Assembly: GCA_026826555.1 (NCBI GenBank) | Contig: JAKSZT010053883.1 | Coordinates: 23,646,639-23,710,638, forward strand | Source of the DNA: Tolypeutes matacus | Lineage: Eukaryota; Chordata; Mammalia; Cingulata; Chlamyphoridae | Direction: 5' to 3' | Length of the DNA: 64,000 bases | Part shown: piece after piece, positions 21,403-31,427 of the stretch | Layout of the letters: each line of letters opens with the position of its first letter | How positions within the stretch are numbered: the stretch's first letter is position 1 | The notes under the pieces: model-generated | What the model was told of the DNA's origin: nothing | Databases searched by the model: none | What the model saw: the letters and a program-made list of their open reading frames with translations, nothing else | Position numbers and translations under genes: made by a program

Positions 21403-21559
21403 GTAGGGGAGAAGACTTTGACCTGCCTCTCAGGGGATCAGTAGCCTTTGCAGGCTGGCTGGGATGTGAGAGGAGTAACAGTGGGTGCTCAGGAAGGGAA
21501 GGCTTTGCTCTCCCAGGCAGCCTCGTTGTAGGGGTCAGAGGCTCAGGGGGTAAGGTCCT

Positions 21560-21775
21560 GGGTGGAGTTTACTCTGATGCCCAGTTCAAGGCCAGCTCCT
21601 CCTCTTACAGCTGTGTGATGTTGGCTGAAATGCCCAACCTCTCTGTGCCCATCACCTCATTTGTAACTGAGGATCATGATAGTGCCTACTCCAAGGGGTT
21701 GTGGTCAGTAGGAAATGAGACAATGACCATGCAGTGCTTAGCCCAGGGCTTAACAAACACTCACCCTTGTGTTAA
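21560..21775 (+). mobile_element. MIR SINE, near full length
   Basis: 'cttacagctgtgtgatgttg', 'tctctgtgcccatcacctca', 'gtgcctactccaaggggttg' and 'gcttagcccagggcttaaca' cover most of the element. Confidence 0.7.
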
Positions 21776-21779
21776 CGAG

Positions 21780-21965
21780 CTCATGACTGTAGTCTTGTCC
21801 CATACTTTCTACAAGTTTCTTAACAACACTTTGAACAGATGTTATCACCCCAGTTGACAGATGAAGAATCCAAGGCTTGTAGCAAAGAAGAAACTTAACC
21901 AAGTCCATATGCAATTCATGACAGAAATAGATTTTTCCAGCCTCAGCCATTCGCCACTGGTCATG
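21780..21965 (-). mobile_element. MIR SINE, diverged
   Basis: 'atcaccccagttgacagatg' and 'aagaatccaaggcttgtagc' read as antisense MIR, abutting the sense MIR to the left. Confidence 0.55.
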
Positions 21966-21969
21966 GGGT

Positions 21970-22062
21970 CCTAAAAAAGCCACTCTGCCTCTCTGAGCCT
22001 CAGTTTACCCCAATTCTCCACCTGTGTTAAGAACAGCTTCTATTTCTCTGCACCTTTCAGGG
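21970..22062 (+). mobile_element. MIR SINE core fragment
   Basis: 'ctctgcctctctgagcctca' and 'gtttaccccaattctccacc' are MIR core. Confidence 0.55.
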
Positions 22063-22374
22063 TTTCCTCCTGAAGTGGCATTTGACCAGTGTTCCCTCGG
22101 GTCACACATGGGCATGTGAACCCCACAGTCAGGGCCTGGCTCTATCAGAGCAGGTGTGTGCCCAGCCCGAGACAGGGCTGGGAGTGTCTGGTGGCTTGAG
22201 GAGCCTCCGAGGATCTGGCTCTGCCCGGCCCCCATGTCTGCTCTGGAAGCGCAGCCTAGATCCAGAGGAGGGACTTCTTAGAAAAGTGAGCTCAGGGTGA
22301 TTCCTGGGCTCCAGATAATTTTTCAGTGAGAGGTCAGGGAGAAACTATGTCAAGGAAAACCTTCAGGAAAACTG

Positions 22375-22545
22375 GCACTAGAGTCTCATGGAGTGGAGTT
22401 TGAGCCCCAGCTCTGTGACTCTCTAGCTGCATGTCCTTAAACAAGTTATTTTACCTCTCTGTGCCTACATTTCCTTACCTGTGAAATGGGGCTGAGAATA
22501 TTCTATGTTTTAAGATTGCTTCTAGTTTTAAATAGGAAAATAATA
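22375..22545 (+). mobile_element. MIR SINE
   Basis: 'gagccccagctctgtgactc', 'aaacaagttattttacctct' and 'cttacctgtgaaatggggct' are clear sense MIR. Confidence 0.75.
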
Positions 22546-22734
22546 ATAAAGACAGCTGATGTTGTAAAACACCTTGTGCCAGGCACTGTTATGAAGTTTT
22601 TAAACTGAAGTAGTAAGTGTTGGAGCCTGGGTAGGAATGCAGGTAATCTAGACCTCGCATCTGTGCTCTGAAACACTCTGCCAAAATGAATGTATTTAAA
22701 GAACAAAAGGATTTGGAACAGGACCTGGAATATT

Positions 22735-22905
22735 CGAAACCAGCATTTCTCCAGGCGCGGTCTGCACACAGCCTGCATCAGAATCACCTTGGGCTGGGAA
22801 GAAGAGGGCTGGAAAATGGGGAAAAGCGATATCGATTTACATTAGATTCCTTGGCCCCATCTGATAAGCCACTTAAAAACCGAGAATCAGGGACTGTGTG
22901 CAAAA
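22735..22905 (+). mobile_element. MER5A-like hAT (Charlie) remnant
   Basis: 'caggcgcggtctgcacacag', 'cctgcatcagaatcaccttg' and 'gattccttggccccatctga' match the MER5A order (a gtggtctgc...catcagaatcacctgg...ggcccca pattern). Confidence 0.6.
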
Positions 22906-22944
22906 AAAGCAGTTGTGAGTTTATTTCAAAAGTTGTGAGGCCTA

Positions 22945-23180
22945 AATGCTGGAGCCCTGGGTTCTAGAGTGAGGCCTGCCACAAACAAGCCACAGGACCA
23001 CGTTTTCTCATCTCAGTTTCCCCATCTGTGTAATGGAGATAATAGTCCCCACACTACCCACCTTGCAGTGCATGAGAACATGAAGGTGACGGTGGCTGCA
23101 GACACCTGGCAACGAAGTGGACAGGCCCTGGAGTTGCACCACCTGAGATCAAATCCTTGCTCTGCCACTGATGTCATTTC
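22945..23180 (+). mobile_element. MIR SINE followed by a second MIR 5' part
   Basis: 22945-23110 has 'ctcagtttccccatctgtgt' and 'aatggagataatagtcccca'. From 23120 'agatcaaatccttgctctgc' is the 5' part of another MIR that stops at 23180 against the LINE block. Confidence 0.65.
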
Positions 23181-23184
23181 AACT

Positions 23185-23965
23185 CCCTGGTAGTTTCTTT
23201 TAGTGAATATTTTGAGTTATTTTCTTATTGGTTGCTGTTGGGATTATAATTTACATCTTAACTTAAAACAATATAGTTAGAGTGATACCAACTTCATTTC
23301 AGTAGCACAAAAAAACCTTTGCTCCCCTAGAGCTTCATTCCTTCCCCCCTCCTTTGTGCTATCATTGCCATACAAATTACAATATTATTATAAGTCCACC
23401 AACACAATTTTATAATTATTTCCTTATGCAGTATTCTTTTAAATCAGAAAGAAGAAACTAATTTTTAAAAAAAATACATTTTTGCTATATTTTATATTTA
23501 TCCATGTACTTACCTTTACTGATGCTCTTTCTTTCTTTATGTTGATTCAAGTTGCTACCTAGTGTCCTTTCATTTAGCATAAAAGACTCCCTTTAGTATT
23601 TCTGGTAGGGCAGGTCAGCTACAGACAAATTCTCTCAATCTTTATTTATTTGTAAGCATCTTAATTTCTCCTTTGCATTTAAAGGATAGTTTTCCAGGGT
23701 ATAGAATTCTTGGTTGATACTATTTTTTTCTTTTGGCACTTTGAATCTATCATCTCACTGCCTTCTGGCCTCCAGTGTTTTGGATGAGATGTCAGCCATT
23801 AATGCGATAGAGGATCTTTGTATGTGATAAACCATTGTTCTCTTGCGACTTTCAAGGTGCTTCCTTTGTCTTTGTTTTTTGACAGTTTGACTATGATGTG
23901 TCTGGACAACTGTGACTGATATGTGGAGCTTTCCAAAGCCCCCTATTGATGTGTAACTCCACATA
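23185..23965 (-). mobile_element. HAL1 / L1M 3' portion, minus strand
   Basis: Read antisense, it covers the 3' UTR and the ORF1 C-terminal part of the HAL1-type half-LINE. Visible words include 'ttttcttattggttgctgtt', 'aagactccctttagtatttc', 'gtagggcaggtcagctacag', 'cttctggcctccagtgtttt' and 'actatgatgtgtctggacaa'. The same segment occurs at 58420-59330. ORF1 is broken everywhere. Confidence 0.65.
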
Positions 23966-24099
23966 TCTTCCTTTCAAAGGAAGTTTTCTGGGCTAAGCCC
24001 TTGTTTGCTCCAACTAGTATCAATGTCTCAGGCAACCCCCATGTTAAACAGTTGTTGCTGATTTTTTTAAAAAGACAAATATCCTGGAAATAGGGTTTT

Positions 24100-24555
24100 C
24101 CCCACTGAGCAAGCGCTCATTCGGGTCAAATACAACAAGTGATACAAATGGGGCTTTTCATGGAGTCTCCAGACAGGTCAAATAGTGACAATTCTCTGCG
24201 TGCAAGGCTCTTCTGAGCAGCTCCAAGCCTAGTCTTCCTCTTCTACTGGCTGCTAGTGTAAGATTCCACAGCTCCTGTGGTTGCAAGGCTGTTGGCTTTC
24301 GGGCCACTGCAGAACTCAGGAAAGGAGGTTTGGAAGATTGTAAGTGAATATGCCACAAAACCAGCTTTTCCTATTGAGACTCAGCAGTTTTTTATGGAAC
24401 ACAAGCCCCTCAGGTTGTTTCAACTTCAAAAAAAGGTGATTTCGACAAATTTTGCCAGTGTTCTTATTTCTTTGTGGAGGGGCAGATATTCTGTGGTCCT
24501 TACTCTGTCCTTCCAGAAGTTTTGCCTCTACAGCAGCTGTTCTTGCTATTTTTTA
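24100..24555. other. Unassigned
   Basis: Frames of 66 (minus) and 102 (plus) codons are present, with no recognisable protein. No repeat recognised with confidence. Confidence 0.25.
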
Positions 24556-24559
24556 AATC

Positions 24560-25012
24560 TTTTCCCACTGGCCATCATCCACTGAGTCATTTGGTTCAGA
24601 GAAAGCTGAGTCATTAGTGTTGTTAACCAAGTATTTCAAAATTCCACCCTCCCCAGCACATGCTAAGATTGGCTTCTTGTTTCTCCTGATTGATAGTGCT
24701 AGTTAGGTACTGCTCTGGTCAGTTCTTGGTGAGATGGACTGACATGTGCCAGTTGTGGGCCAGAGCACCGAACGCTGATGTGAGGCACTTTCTGCCCCAC
24801 CCCTAGAGCTGTCTTTCCCTCTGCCATAGTGGCAGGTGACTTTCCAGACAGTGCCTATGTCTGCAGCCTGGATCCCTGTGTGACGAACACATGAAGCAGG
24901 GCCACAGCGGGCCCTTGATGGACATATAGCCTGAGCAAGAAATGAACTTTGTTGTTTTAGACCACTGAGATATGGGATTTGTTACCATAAAAGTCTTGCA
25001 TATCCTGACACC
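24560..25012 (+). mobile_element. Ancient LTR-like or MER-type repeat
   Basis: 'aggcactttctgccccaccc', 'ttccctctgccatagtggca', 'gtgcctatgtctgcagcctg' and 'gaactttgttgttttagacc', 'actgagatatgggatttgtt' are a known mammalian ancient repeat. Its 3' end resembles MLT1-type LTRs. Family name uncertain. Confidence 0.45.
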
Positions 25013-25014
25013 AA

Positions 25015-25865
25015 TATGGAGTCTGTAAAACTGTTTCTCCATCAAACCAACTGAACCTTATCTCTCAAGGATAAGCAGGGCTTGCTGCTGCTTACTGAAC
25101 TCAGGCCTCATCACTTCTCCTCTGGGTTCCTGGAGAAACTCCCTCGCTGATCTCCTGCTTTGCTCCCTCCTCTCCACCTTCCTAAAGCTTTCAACCTCCA
25201 CCCAGATTAGTTGACCCACCTCCCACAGCTGGTCCCCCACAGCCCGCTGTGGAAACCCTTGTCATGATATGTAGTATGCTCTACTATAGGCGCTGGAGTC
25301 ACGGTGGCAAAGAAGAGGCCATGGTTCTTGCCATCATGATGTGGACCTTCTAGAAATCAAGACCAATGGGAGCTGTTTTATCATTGGTGTCCCAAGCTCT
25401 CAGCCCCTGTGAAAATATTATCACTGGGACTTAGGAAACACAATTAAAGAAATCAGCTTCCCTGCTCCATTTCTGAAACCACCAAGAGGATCTGGGTAGG
25501 GCAGGAGGAGAATAAACATCCCCTTACAAAGCTATAGAGAATGAGGCTCATGCTTGTGGGCATGTGGGTTACTTACCACTGACCTCAGGGTAAGACAGTG
25601 AACCCACCATCAGAGGCAGTGCTGAGCCCCCACAGGCTCCCCTCATGGTGGGGGTGTTGGGGGACGGTCACTATAAACCCTATGGCAGTGGAAGAGCAGG
25701 GCAGATGGCGAGCAGCCTGGGGGCAGCCTGGCTTTCAGAGAGAGAGTGAGAAGGGCGAGGCCGAGGGGACTTGTCCAGCTCCTTCCCGAAACTCGTCCAG
25801 CTCTGTGGAAGGGGCATCTGGAGGGAATCCCTCCCTGGGGAAACCCCCTAACCTAAATAACTAAG
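25015..25865. other. Unassigned
   Basis: Pyrimidine-rich 25100-25230, then mixed sequence without recognised features. Confidence 0.3.
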
Positions 25866-25869
25866 TGAC

Positions 25870-26032
25870 CGCTTACTGAGCATTGCCCTGTGTGAGACGC
25901 AGCTGTCACCCCTAATAGAGGGGGAAACGGGGGCTTGGAAAACGTAACTCATTAGTCTAAACCTATGGGAAGTGGGGAGTCAGGGAATGAATCCAGGTAT
26001 GATCCAAAGCCCTTGCTCTTAATGTCCGCCCC
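25870..26032 (-). mobile_element. MIR SINE, diverged
   Basis: 'cttactgagcattgccctgt', 'cctaatagagggggaaacgg' and 'gggaatgaatccaggtatga' run in antisense MIR order. Confidence 0.5.
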
Positions 26033-26079
26033 CCATCATGACCACACCAGGCTCTGGACCCTGCCAGGGCTCAGCCCCT

Positions 26080-26565
26080 ACCTCCTGGGATGGCTCATGT
26101 AGCGCTGACCAACGTTGACTGTGAGAAATTGCTTTTGGCCACTGACCGCCAAAGAGCCCCTTGGTAGATTCTGTTGATGGGTCCTTGTTTTGCCCTTTGG
26201 AGCCACACAGAGTGAGCCTAATCTCTTCATTAACTGCAAAAAATTTTTAGTAAACTCCATTAAAAGAATGTAATCTCACAGACAAAATTCAAAACATCTG
26301 TGGTAGAGACATTTTTTTTCATAATTACTAATGTAATGGAAATTTAGGGATTAGAAACTCAGTTGGAAACAAGGACAGATTGTCACCAAGAAAGTACAAA
26401 TGAACCCAAACTCCCCGCACAATAAGGCAGGCTAGGATTTGCATTAAATTGGGAGGCAGATCGAGGCCCATTAACTCCATGGGGACTGACAGTGAACTTT
26501 TTGGGTTTCCTTAGGAAACTTGGAAGGGGAAAGATTGGAGCATTTCTTTAAAATTTTAATTTGTT
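26080..26565. other. Candidate conserved non-coding element
   Basis: A repeat-free AT-rich block lies between an antisense MIR and a MIR-like repeat, with 'tttcataattactaatgtaa', 'ggctaggatttgcattaaat' and 'gaggcccattaactccatgg'. It contains several ATTA/TAAT words. Inference from composition only. Confidence 0.3.
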
Positions 26566-26574
26566 AAATTTTCA

Positions 26575-26765
26575 TGCTGGAAGGATCCTTAGAAATTGTC
26601 TAGGCTGATCCCATTTTCCAGGTTGGACAACAGTCATACACTACCACCACCCCTTCCCCTCTACTTCCTACCCACAGGGAGAAGGAAATTGGCCTAAAGA
26701 CACACAACTGATCCAAGGGAACCTGTGACTAGAATACAGACCTTCCCACTGCAACAATTAATCCT
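26575..26765 (-). mobile_element. MIR-like SINE, diverged
   Basis: 'gctggaaggatccttagaaa', 'ttgtctaggctgatcccatt' and a weak 'gacacacaactgatccaagg' resemble the MIR-related composite also seen at 19340 and 53945. Confidence 0.5.
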
Positions 26766-26884
26766 GGTTACCTTCAGCATTGAGGATGGAAAGTGAGCTA
26801 CCAGATTGTCATCAGGTCACAGAAAATACCATGTTGGCAAATGAAGACCCTTCTTGTTGGTCCATAAGAAATAGCAGGGGTTGA

Positions 26885-28035
26885 GGGGCAAGATGGCAGC
26901 AGAGTAAGGAGCTCCAAGCATCAGCTCATCCTATAGCATCGTTAGATAGCTATCTAAAGTACCTGTTTAGGGGACCCAGGAGACCAGAGAGCATCCTGCA
27001 ACATCCTTGAAAGAATGGAAGGAGACTGCCCATCTGCAGTGAAGTTGCGTGAGTAGAACACACCATGCAGTGGGGGGCTGGTGCCCATCTTCCACTGGTG
27101 GCACCAGCCACCTGGGGAGCTATTCCATGGCTGGAGTGGGAAGCTCCATTTCCCAAAAACAGGGGAGGAAGAGATGGCTGGGCATCAAGTTCAGTTGCTG
27201 ATTAGTAAATTTGACTGGCTAAAGTATAATCCTAAGGGCAGCTAAAGTTTGAATGTGTCCAAGTTGGAAAGAGGCCAGTAGCTGCCATTTTAACTCCATC
27301 CCCGACATAAAGGGGAGCAGAGCTGATTGAAAATCACAGTGATAGTAGGGACCAGCTTCTTTCCACCCAGATCAGATTGCAGCCATGGCCTAGGCCCCAG
27401 CCCCACCTCCTGCAGGGAGGAAGCTGGCGGGACCTCCATCAGCCCCTGGTCCTGAAGGCAACTGCAGGCACTTTCAGCCAGCACAGACTGGATAGTGGGA
27501 TACCCAGGGCTTCTTCCCTGCCTCCCAGTAAGATAGGAGGGGAGCTGTGTTTCCTCAGCCTCTCAGGGCAACTGGAGGTACTTTCAGCTCATATGGATTA
27601 GATTGTTCGGCACTCTGGAGGTTCCACCTCCACCCCTGGCAGAGGATGGGGAGTCAGTGCTACATTAGTCTACCTGGTCAACTGCGGTCAGTTTTGACCA
27701 CATGGCTTAGTGTGCTGCCCACACCTGCAGCTCCATCCCCACCCAGGTGGGGGAGGAAGGGGCATGAAGCTTCATCAGTCTCTCCAGGCAACTACAGAGG
27801 GTCTTGGCCTGAATGGCTTGGATTACTTCACACAGCTGCAGCTCTGTCTCTACCCCTGGCAGAGGAGAAAGGTGAGAGAAGCTTCATTGGTTCCTGGGGC
27901 AACCAAGGGCAGCTCCAGCCTCCACAGCTTACAGTACCAATCACATCCTCAGCTCCTACTACACAACCAACAAAGGAAAAAGGGCAAGAAAGCCCTAAAC
28001 TAAAGAGAGAAACCCAGAATATATAATATAATAAG
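26885..28035 (+). promoter_or_regulatory. L1 5' UTR / internal promoter region
   Basis: GC-richer than the rest of the L1, it precedes ORF1 and begins with 'gaggggcaagatggcagcag'. In primate L1 a YY1 site at the same place sets the transcription start. Here the site is seen and the role is inferred. The second half is made of tandem monomers (27393-27945). Confidence 0.65.
27393..27945 (+). repeat. Five tandem ~110-bp monomers in the L1 5' UTR
   Basis: The anchor 'ggcaactgcagg' or a close variant recurs at 27457, 27567, 27677, 27787 and 27898, a spacing of 110, 110, 110 and 111 bp. Each unit also carries a 'cagctccatccccaccc'-like start and a 'gaggaagg'/'gaggagaaagg' segment. Approximate units are 27393-27502, 27503-27612, 27613-27722, 27723-27833 and 27834-27945. 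The units are clearly diverged from each other. The arrangement recalls the promoter monomers of mouse L1, but sequence relation to those is not implied. Confidence 0.75.
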
Positions 28036-28037
28036 CC

Positions 28038-28975
28038 AGATGCCAAGACACCAACAAAAAATTACAATCCATTCAAAGAAATAATTAGATATGGTCCAGT
28101 CAAAGGAACAAGATAAGCCCCCAGATGACATAAAGGGGGTGAGACAACTAATCATTGATGTTTAAATGAATCTTAATAAACTCAATGAGATGGCTAAAGA
28201 GATTAAGGATGTTAAGAAGACACTGGGTGAGCACAAAGAAGAATTTGAAAGCCTACATAGAAAAATAGCAGATCTTATGGGAATGAAAGGCACAATAAAC
28301 AAAATTAAGTATACACTGGAGGCATATAATAGTAGATTTGAGGAGGCAGAAGAAAGGATCAGTGAGCTTGAAGACATGGCCTCCGAAAGCAAACATGCAA
28401 AAGAACAGATAAAGAAAAGAATGGAAAAAAATTGAACAGGGCTCAGGAAACTAAATGGCAGCAAGAGATGTGCAGACATACATGCCATGGGTGACCCAGA
28501 AGGAGAAGGGAAGAGAAAAGGGGTGGAAAGAATATTTGAAGAAATAATGGTAGAAAATGTCCCAACCTTGTTGAAGGACAGAGATATCTGTGTACAAGAA
28601 GCACAATGTACACCCATCCAAATAAATCCAAATAGACCTGTACTAATTGGAATAGTCACATACTAATTGGAATGTCAAATGACAAAGACTAAGAGATAAT
28701 TCTGAAAGCAGCAAGAGAAAAGTGATACATCACACATAAGATTAAATGTTGATTTCTCATCAGAAACAATGGAGGTAAGAAGGCAGTAGTATGACATAGT
28801 TAAGATATTGTAAGAGAAAAACTGCCAGCCAAGAATCTTACATCTGGCAAGACTGGCTTTCAAAAATGAGGGCAAGTTTAGAATCTTCACAGATAAAAAG
28901 AAACTGAGAGTTTGTAACCAAGAGACCAGCTTTGCAGGAAATACTAAAGGGAGTGCTACTGCCTGAAAAGAAAAG
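28038..28975 (+). pseudogene. LINE-1 ORF1 (RNA-binding chaperone) remnant
   Basis: ORF1p is the trimeric nucleic-acid chaperone that coats L1 RNA. The longest open part (28166-28435, 89 codons) is a coiled coil: it begins MNLNKLNEMAKEIKDVK and continues with heptad-spaced Leu/Ile and many Lys/Glu up to ERISELEDMASES. An in-frame TAA lies directly before its first ATG and another stop follows residue 89. Downstream, 'ggagaagggaag', 'aagaatatttgaagaaataa' and 'cagcaagagaaaagtgatac' correspond to the RNA-recognition and C-terminal domains in other frames. It cannot encode a full protein. Confidence 0.8.
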
Positions 28976-30468
28976 GCAAGAGAGAGGGGTTTGGAAAAGA
29001 GTCTAGAAATGAAGATTATATCAGCAAAAAGTAACTAAAAGTGTAAAAAGAGTGGTGAAAATAAAATATGACAGATAAAACCCAAAGGTAAAAATGAGTG
29101 AAGTAAGAACTGCCTTTACAGTAATAATATTGAATGAAAATGGATTAAATTACTCAATCAAAAGACACAGACTGGTGGAATGGCTAAGAAAATATGAATC
29201 ATCTATATGCTATATACAAGAGACTCACCTCAGACCCAAGAATACCAATATATTGAAAGTGAAAGGCTGGAAAAAGATATTCCATGCATGCAGTACCCAA
29301 AAACAAACAAACAAACACAAAAGGTGGAGTAGCTATACTTATAGCACATGAAATAGAGTTTAAAAGCAAAACTGGTATTAGAGATAAGAAGGAAGGGCAT
29401 TATATATTAATAAAAGGGGCAATTCACCAGGAAGAAATAGCAATCGTAAATGTATATGCACCTGACCGGGATGCCCCAAATTACATGATGCAAACACTGA
29501 CAAAACTCAATAGATATCTCTACAATTATAGTTGGAGACTTCTATACATCACTCTTAGCATGGGACAGAATATTTGTGCAGAGGATCAATAAACAGAGGG
29601 CTTGAATAAATGATAAATTGACTAAACCTAATAGACATATTCAGAACATTACATCTCAAAACAGCAGGATATAGATTCTTCTCAAGTGCTATGGATCATT
29701 TTCCAGGATAGACCATATATTGGGTCACAAAGCAGATCTCAATAAATTCAACAAGACCAAAAATATACAAAGCACTTTCTCTGATCATAATGGAACAAAG
29801 TTAGAAATCAACAACAGGTGTAAAAGGGAAAATTCACAAACATATGAAGATTAAACACTCTCTTAAATACTCTTAATACTCTTAAATAATCAGTGGGTCA
29901 AAGAAGAAATTGAGAAAGAAATCAATAAATATCTCAAGATGAATGAAAGCAAGAACACAACATATCAGAACCTATAGGAGCAGAGAAGGCAGTGCTGAGA
30001 GGGTAATTTATAGCTGTCAGTGCTTACATTAAAAAAGAAGAAAGAGCTAAAATCAATGACCTAACTACACAGCTGGAGGGACTAGAAAAAGAACAGAAAA
30101 CTATCCCCAAAGCAAGTAGAAGGAATGAAATAGCAAAGATCAGAGCAGAAATAAATGAAATTGAGAACAAAAAAAAAACAGTAAGAGAACTAACAAAACC
30201 AAAAGTTGGTTCTTCGAGAAGATTAACAAAATCAACAAACCCTTAGCTAGACTGACAAAGAAAAAAAAGAGAACATGCAAATAAATAAAATAAAAAATGA
30301 AAACAGGGACATTACTACTGACCCCACAGAAATAAAAGAGATCATAAGAGAATACTATGAACAACTGTATGTCAACAAACTAGACAGTGTAGATGAAATG
30401 GAAAAATTCCTAGGAAAGTATGAACCACCTACACTGACTCTAGAAGAATTAGAAGACCTTCACAAACC

Positions 30469-30507
30469 AATCACAAGTAAGGCTGAAACAGTCATCAAAC
30501 AGATCCC
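30469..30507 (+). repeat. Direct repeat within L1 ORF2, donor-like copy
   Basis: The 39-bp segment starting 'aatcacaagtaaggctgaaa' lies in its expected place in the reverse-transcriptase region and recurs at 31078-31117. Confidence 0.8.
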
Positions 30508-31077
30508 TAAAATGAAAAGCCCAGGACCAGATAGTTTCACAGCTGAGTTCTACCAAGCATCCAAAGAAGATTTAATACCAATCTTACTCAAGCTCTTCCA
30601 AAAAACTGAGCAAGGAACACTACCAAACACATTTTAAGAAGCCAATATTACCCTAATACCAAAGCCAGGTAAAGGTATTATGAAAAGAGAAAGTTACAGA
30701 CCAATATCTCTAATGAATACAGATGCAAAAAATCCTCAACAAAATACCTGCTAAATGAATCCAACAACACATTAAAAGAATTATTCATCATGACCAAGTG
30801 GGTTTTATACCAGGCATGCAAGGGTGCTTAAACACAAGAAAATCAATCAGTGTAACACACCACATTAATAAATGAAAGAAGAAAAATCACATGATCTGAT
30901 TGATTGATACAGAAAAGGCATCTGACAAAATACAGCATCCTTTCTTAATAAAAATACTACAAAAGATAGGAATTGAAGGAAACTTTCTCAACATGATAAA
31001 GGCCATATATGAAAAACCCACAGCTAACATTATACTCAATGGTGAAAGCTGAAAGCTTTCCCATTGAGATCGGGAAC

Positions 31078-31117
31078 AATCACAAGTAAGATTGAAACAG
31101 TCATCAAACAGATTCCC
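31078..31117 (+). repeat. Direct repeat within L1 ORF2, ectopic copy
   Basis: The segment 'aatcacaagtaagattgaaa' to 'cagattccc' matches 30469-30507 with two substitutions and one extra T. It sits where other L1s have a short 'aggaacaagacaagga'-type stretch before the 'ctgtcaccactgttattcaa' block, so it looks like a patch copied from about 600 bp upstream in the same element. Confidence 0.7.
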
Positions 31118-31427
31118 GCTGTCACCACTGTTATTCAATACAGTGCTAGAGATTCTATCTAGAGCACTCAGGCAAGAAAAAGAGATAAAAGATGTCCAAA
31201 TGGGAAAGGAAGAAGTAAAACTTTTGCTATACACAGATGATATGATCCTGTACCTGGAAAGTCCCCAAAAATCTACAACAGAGTTGCTAGAGCTAATAAA
31301 CCATTTCAACAGAGTGGCAGGATGCAAGCTTAATATGCAAAAACCAGTGATGTTTCTATATACTAGTAATGCACAATCTGAGGTGGAAGTCAGGGAAAAA
31401 ATTCCACTTACAATAGCGACTGAATAA

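Larger units (their letters stand above)
29094..31427 (+). pseudogene. LINE-1 ORF2 (endonuclease - reverse transcriptase) remnant
   Basis: ORF2p nicks target DNA and reverse-transcribes L1 RNA. The endonuclease begins at 29094 (NENGLN motif, QETHL with the catalytic Glu, NVYAPD). The catalytic GDFN motif reads GDFY after a frame change near 29520, so the Asn is lost; SDH is still recognisable near 29780. Reverse-transcriptase pieces: 30275-30637 (KMKSPGPDSFTAEFY), YRPISL near 30700, [12 protein letters not shown] near 30908 and 31092-31427 with the YTDD catalytic motif. Several frameshifts and stops separate them. The C-terminal part (thumb and Cys-rich region) is missing: homology jumps to the 3' UTR after 'cttacaatagcgactgaata'. 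Confidence 0.85.

Noticed and set aside
660..26880. A repeated ~20-base motif set at irregular intervals, suggestive of an array
   Set aside because: The recurring 'cctcagtttcc'/'ggaaactgagg' words are the cores of independent MIR SINEs in both orientations with irregular spacing; no CRISPR-like structure exists.
28162..28659. 165-codon, hydrophobic-looking minus-strand frame
   Set aside because: It lies antisense to the L1 ORF1 coiled coil; Lys/Glu codons become Leu/Phe/Ser codons in reverse, which gives a false membrane-protein look.
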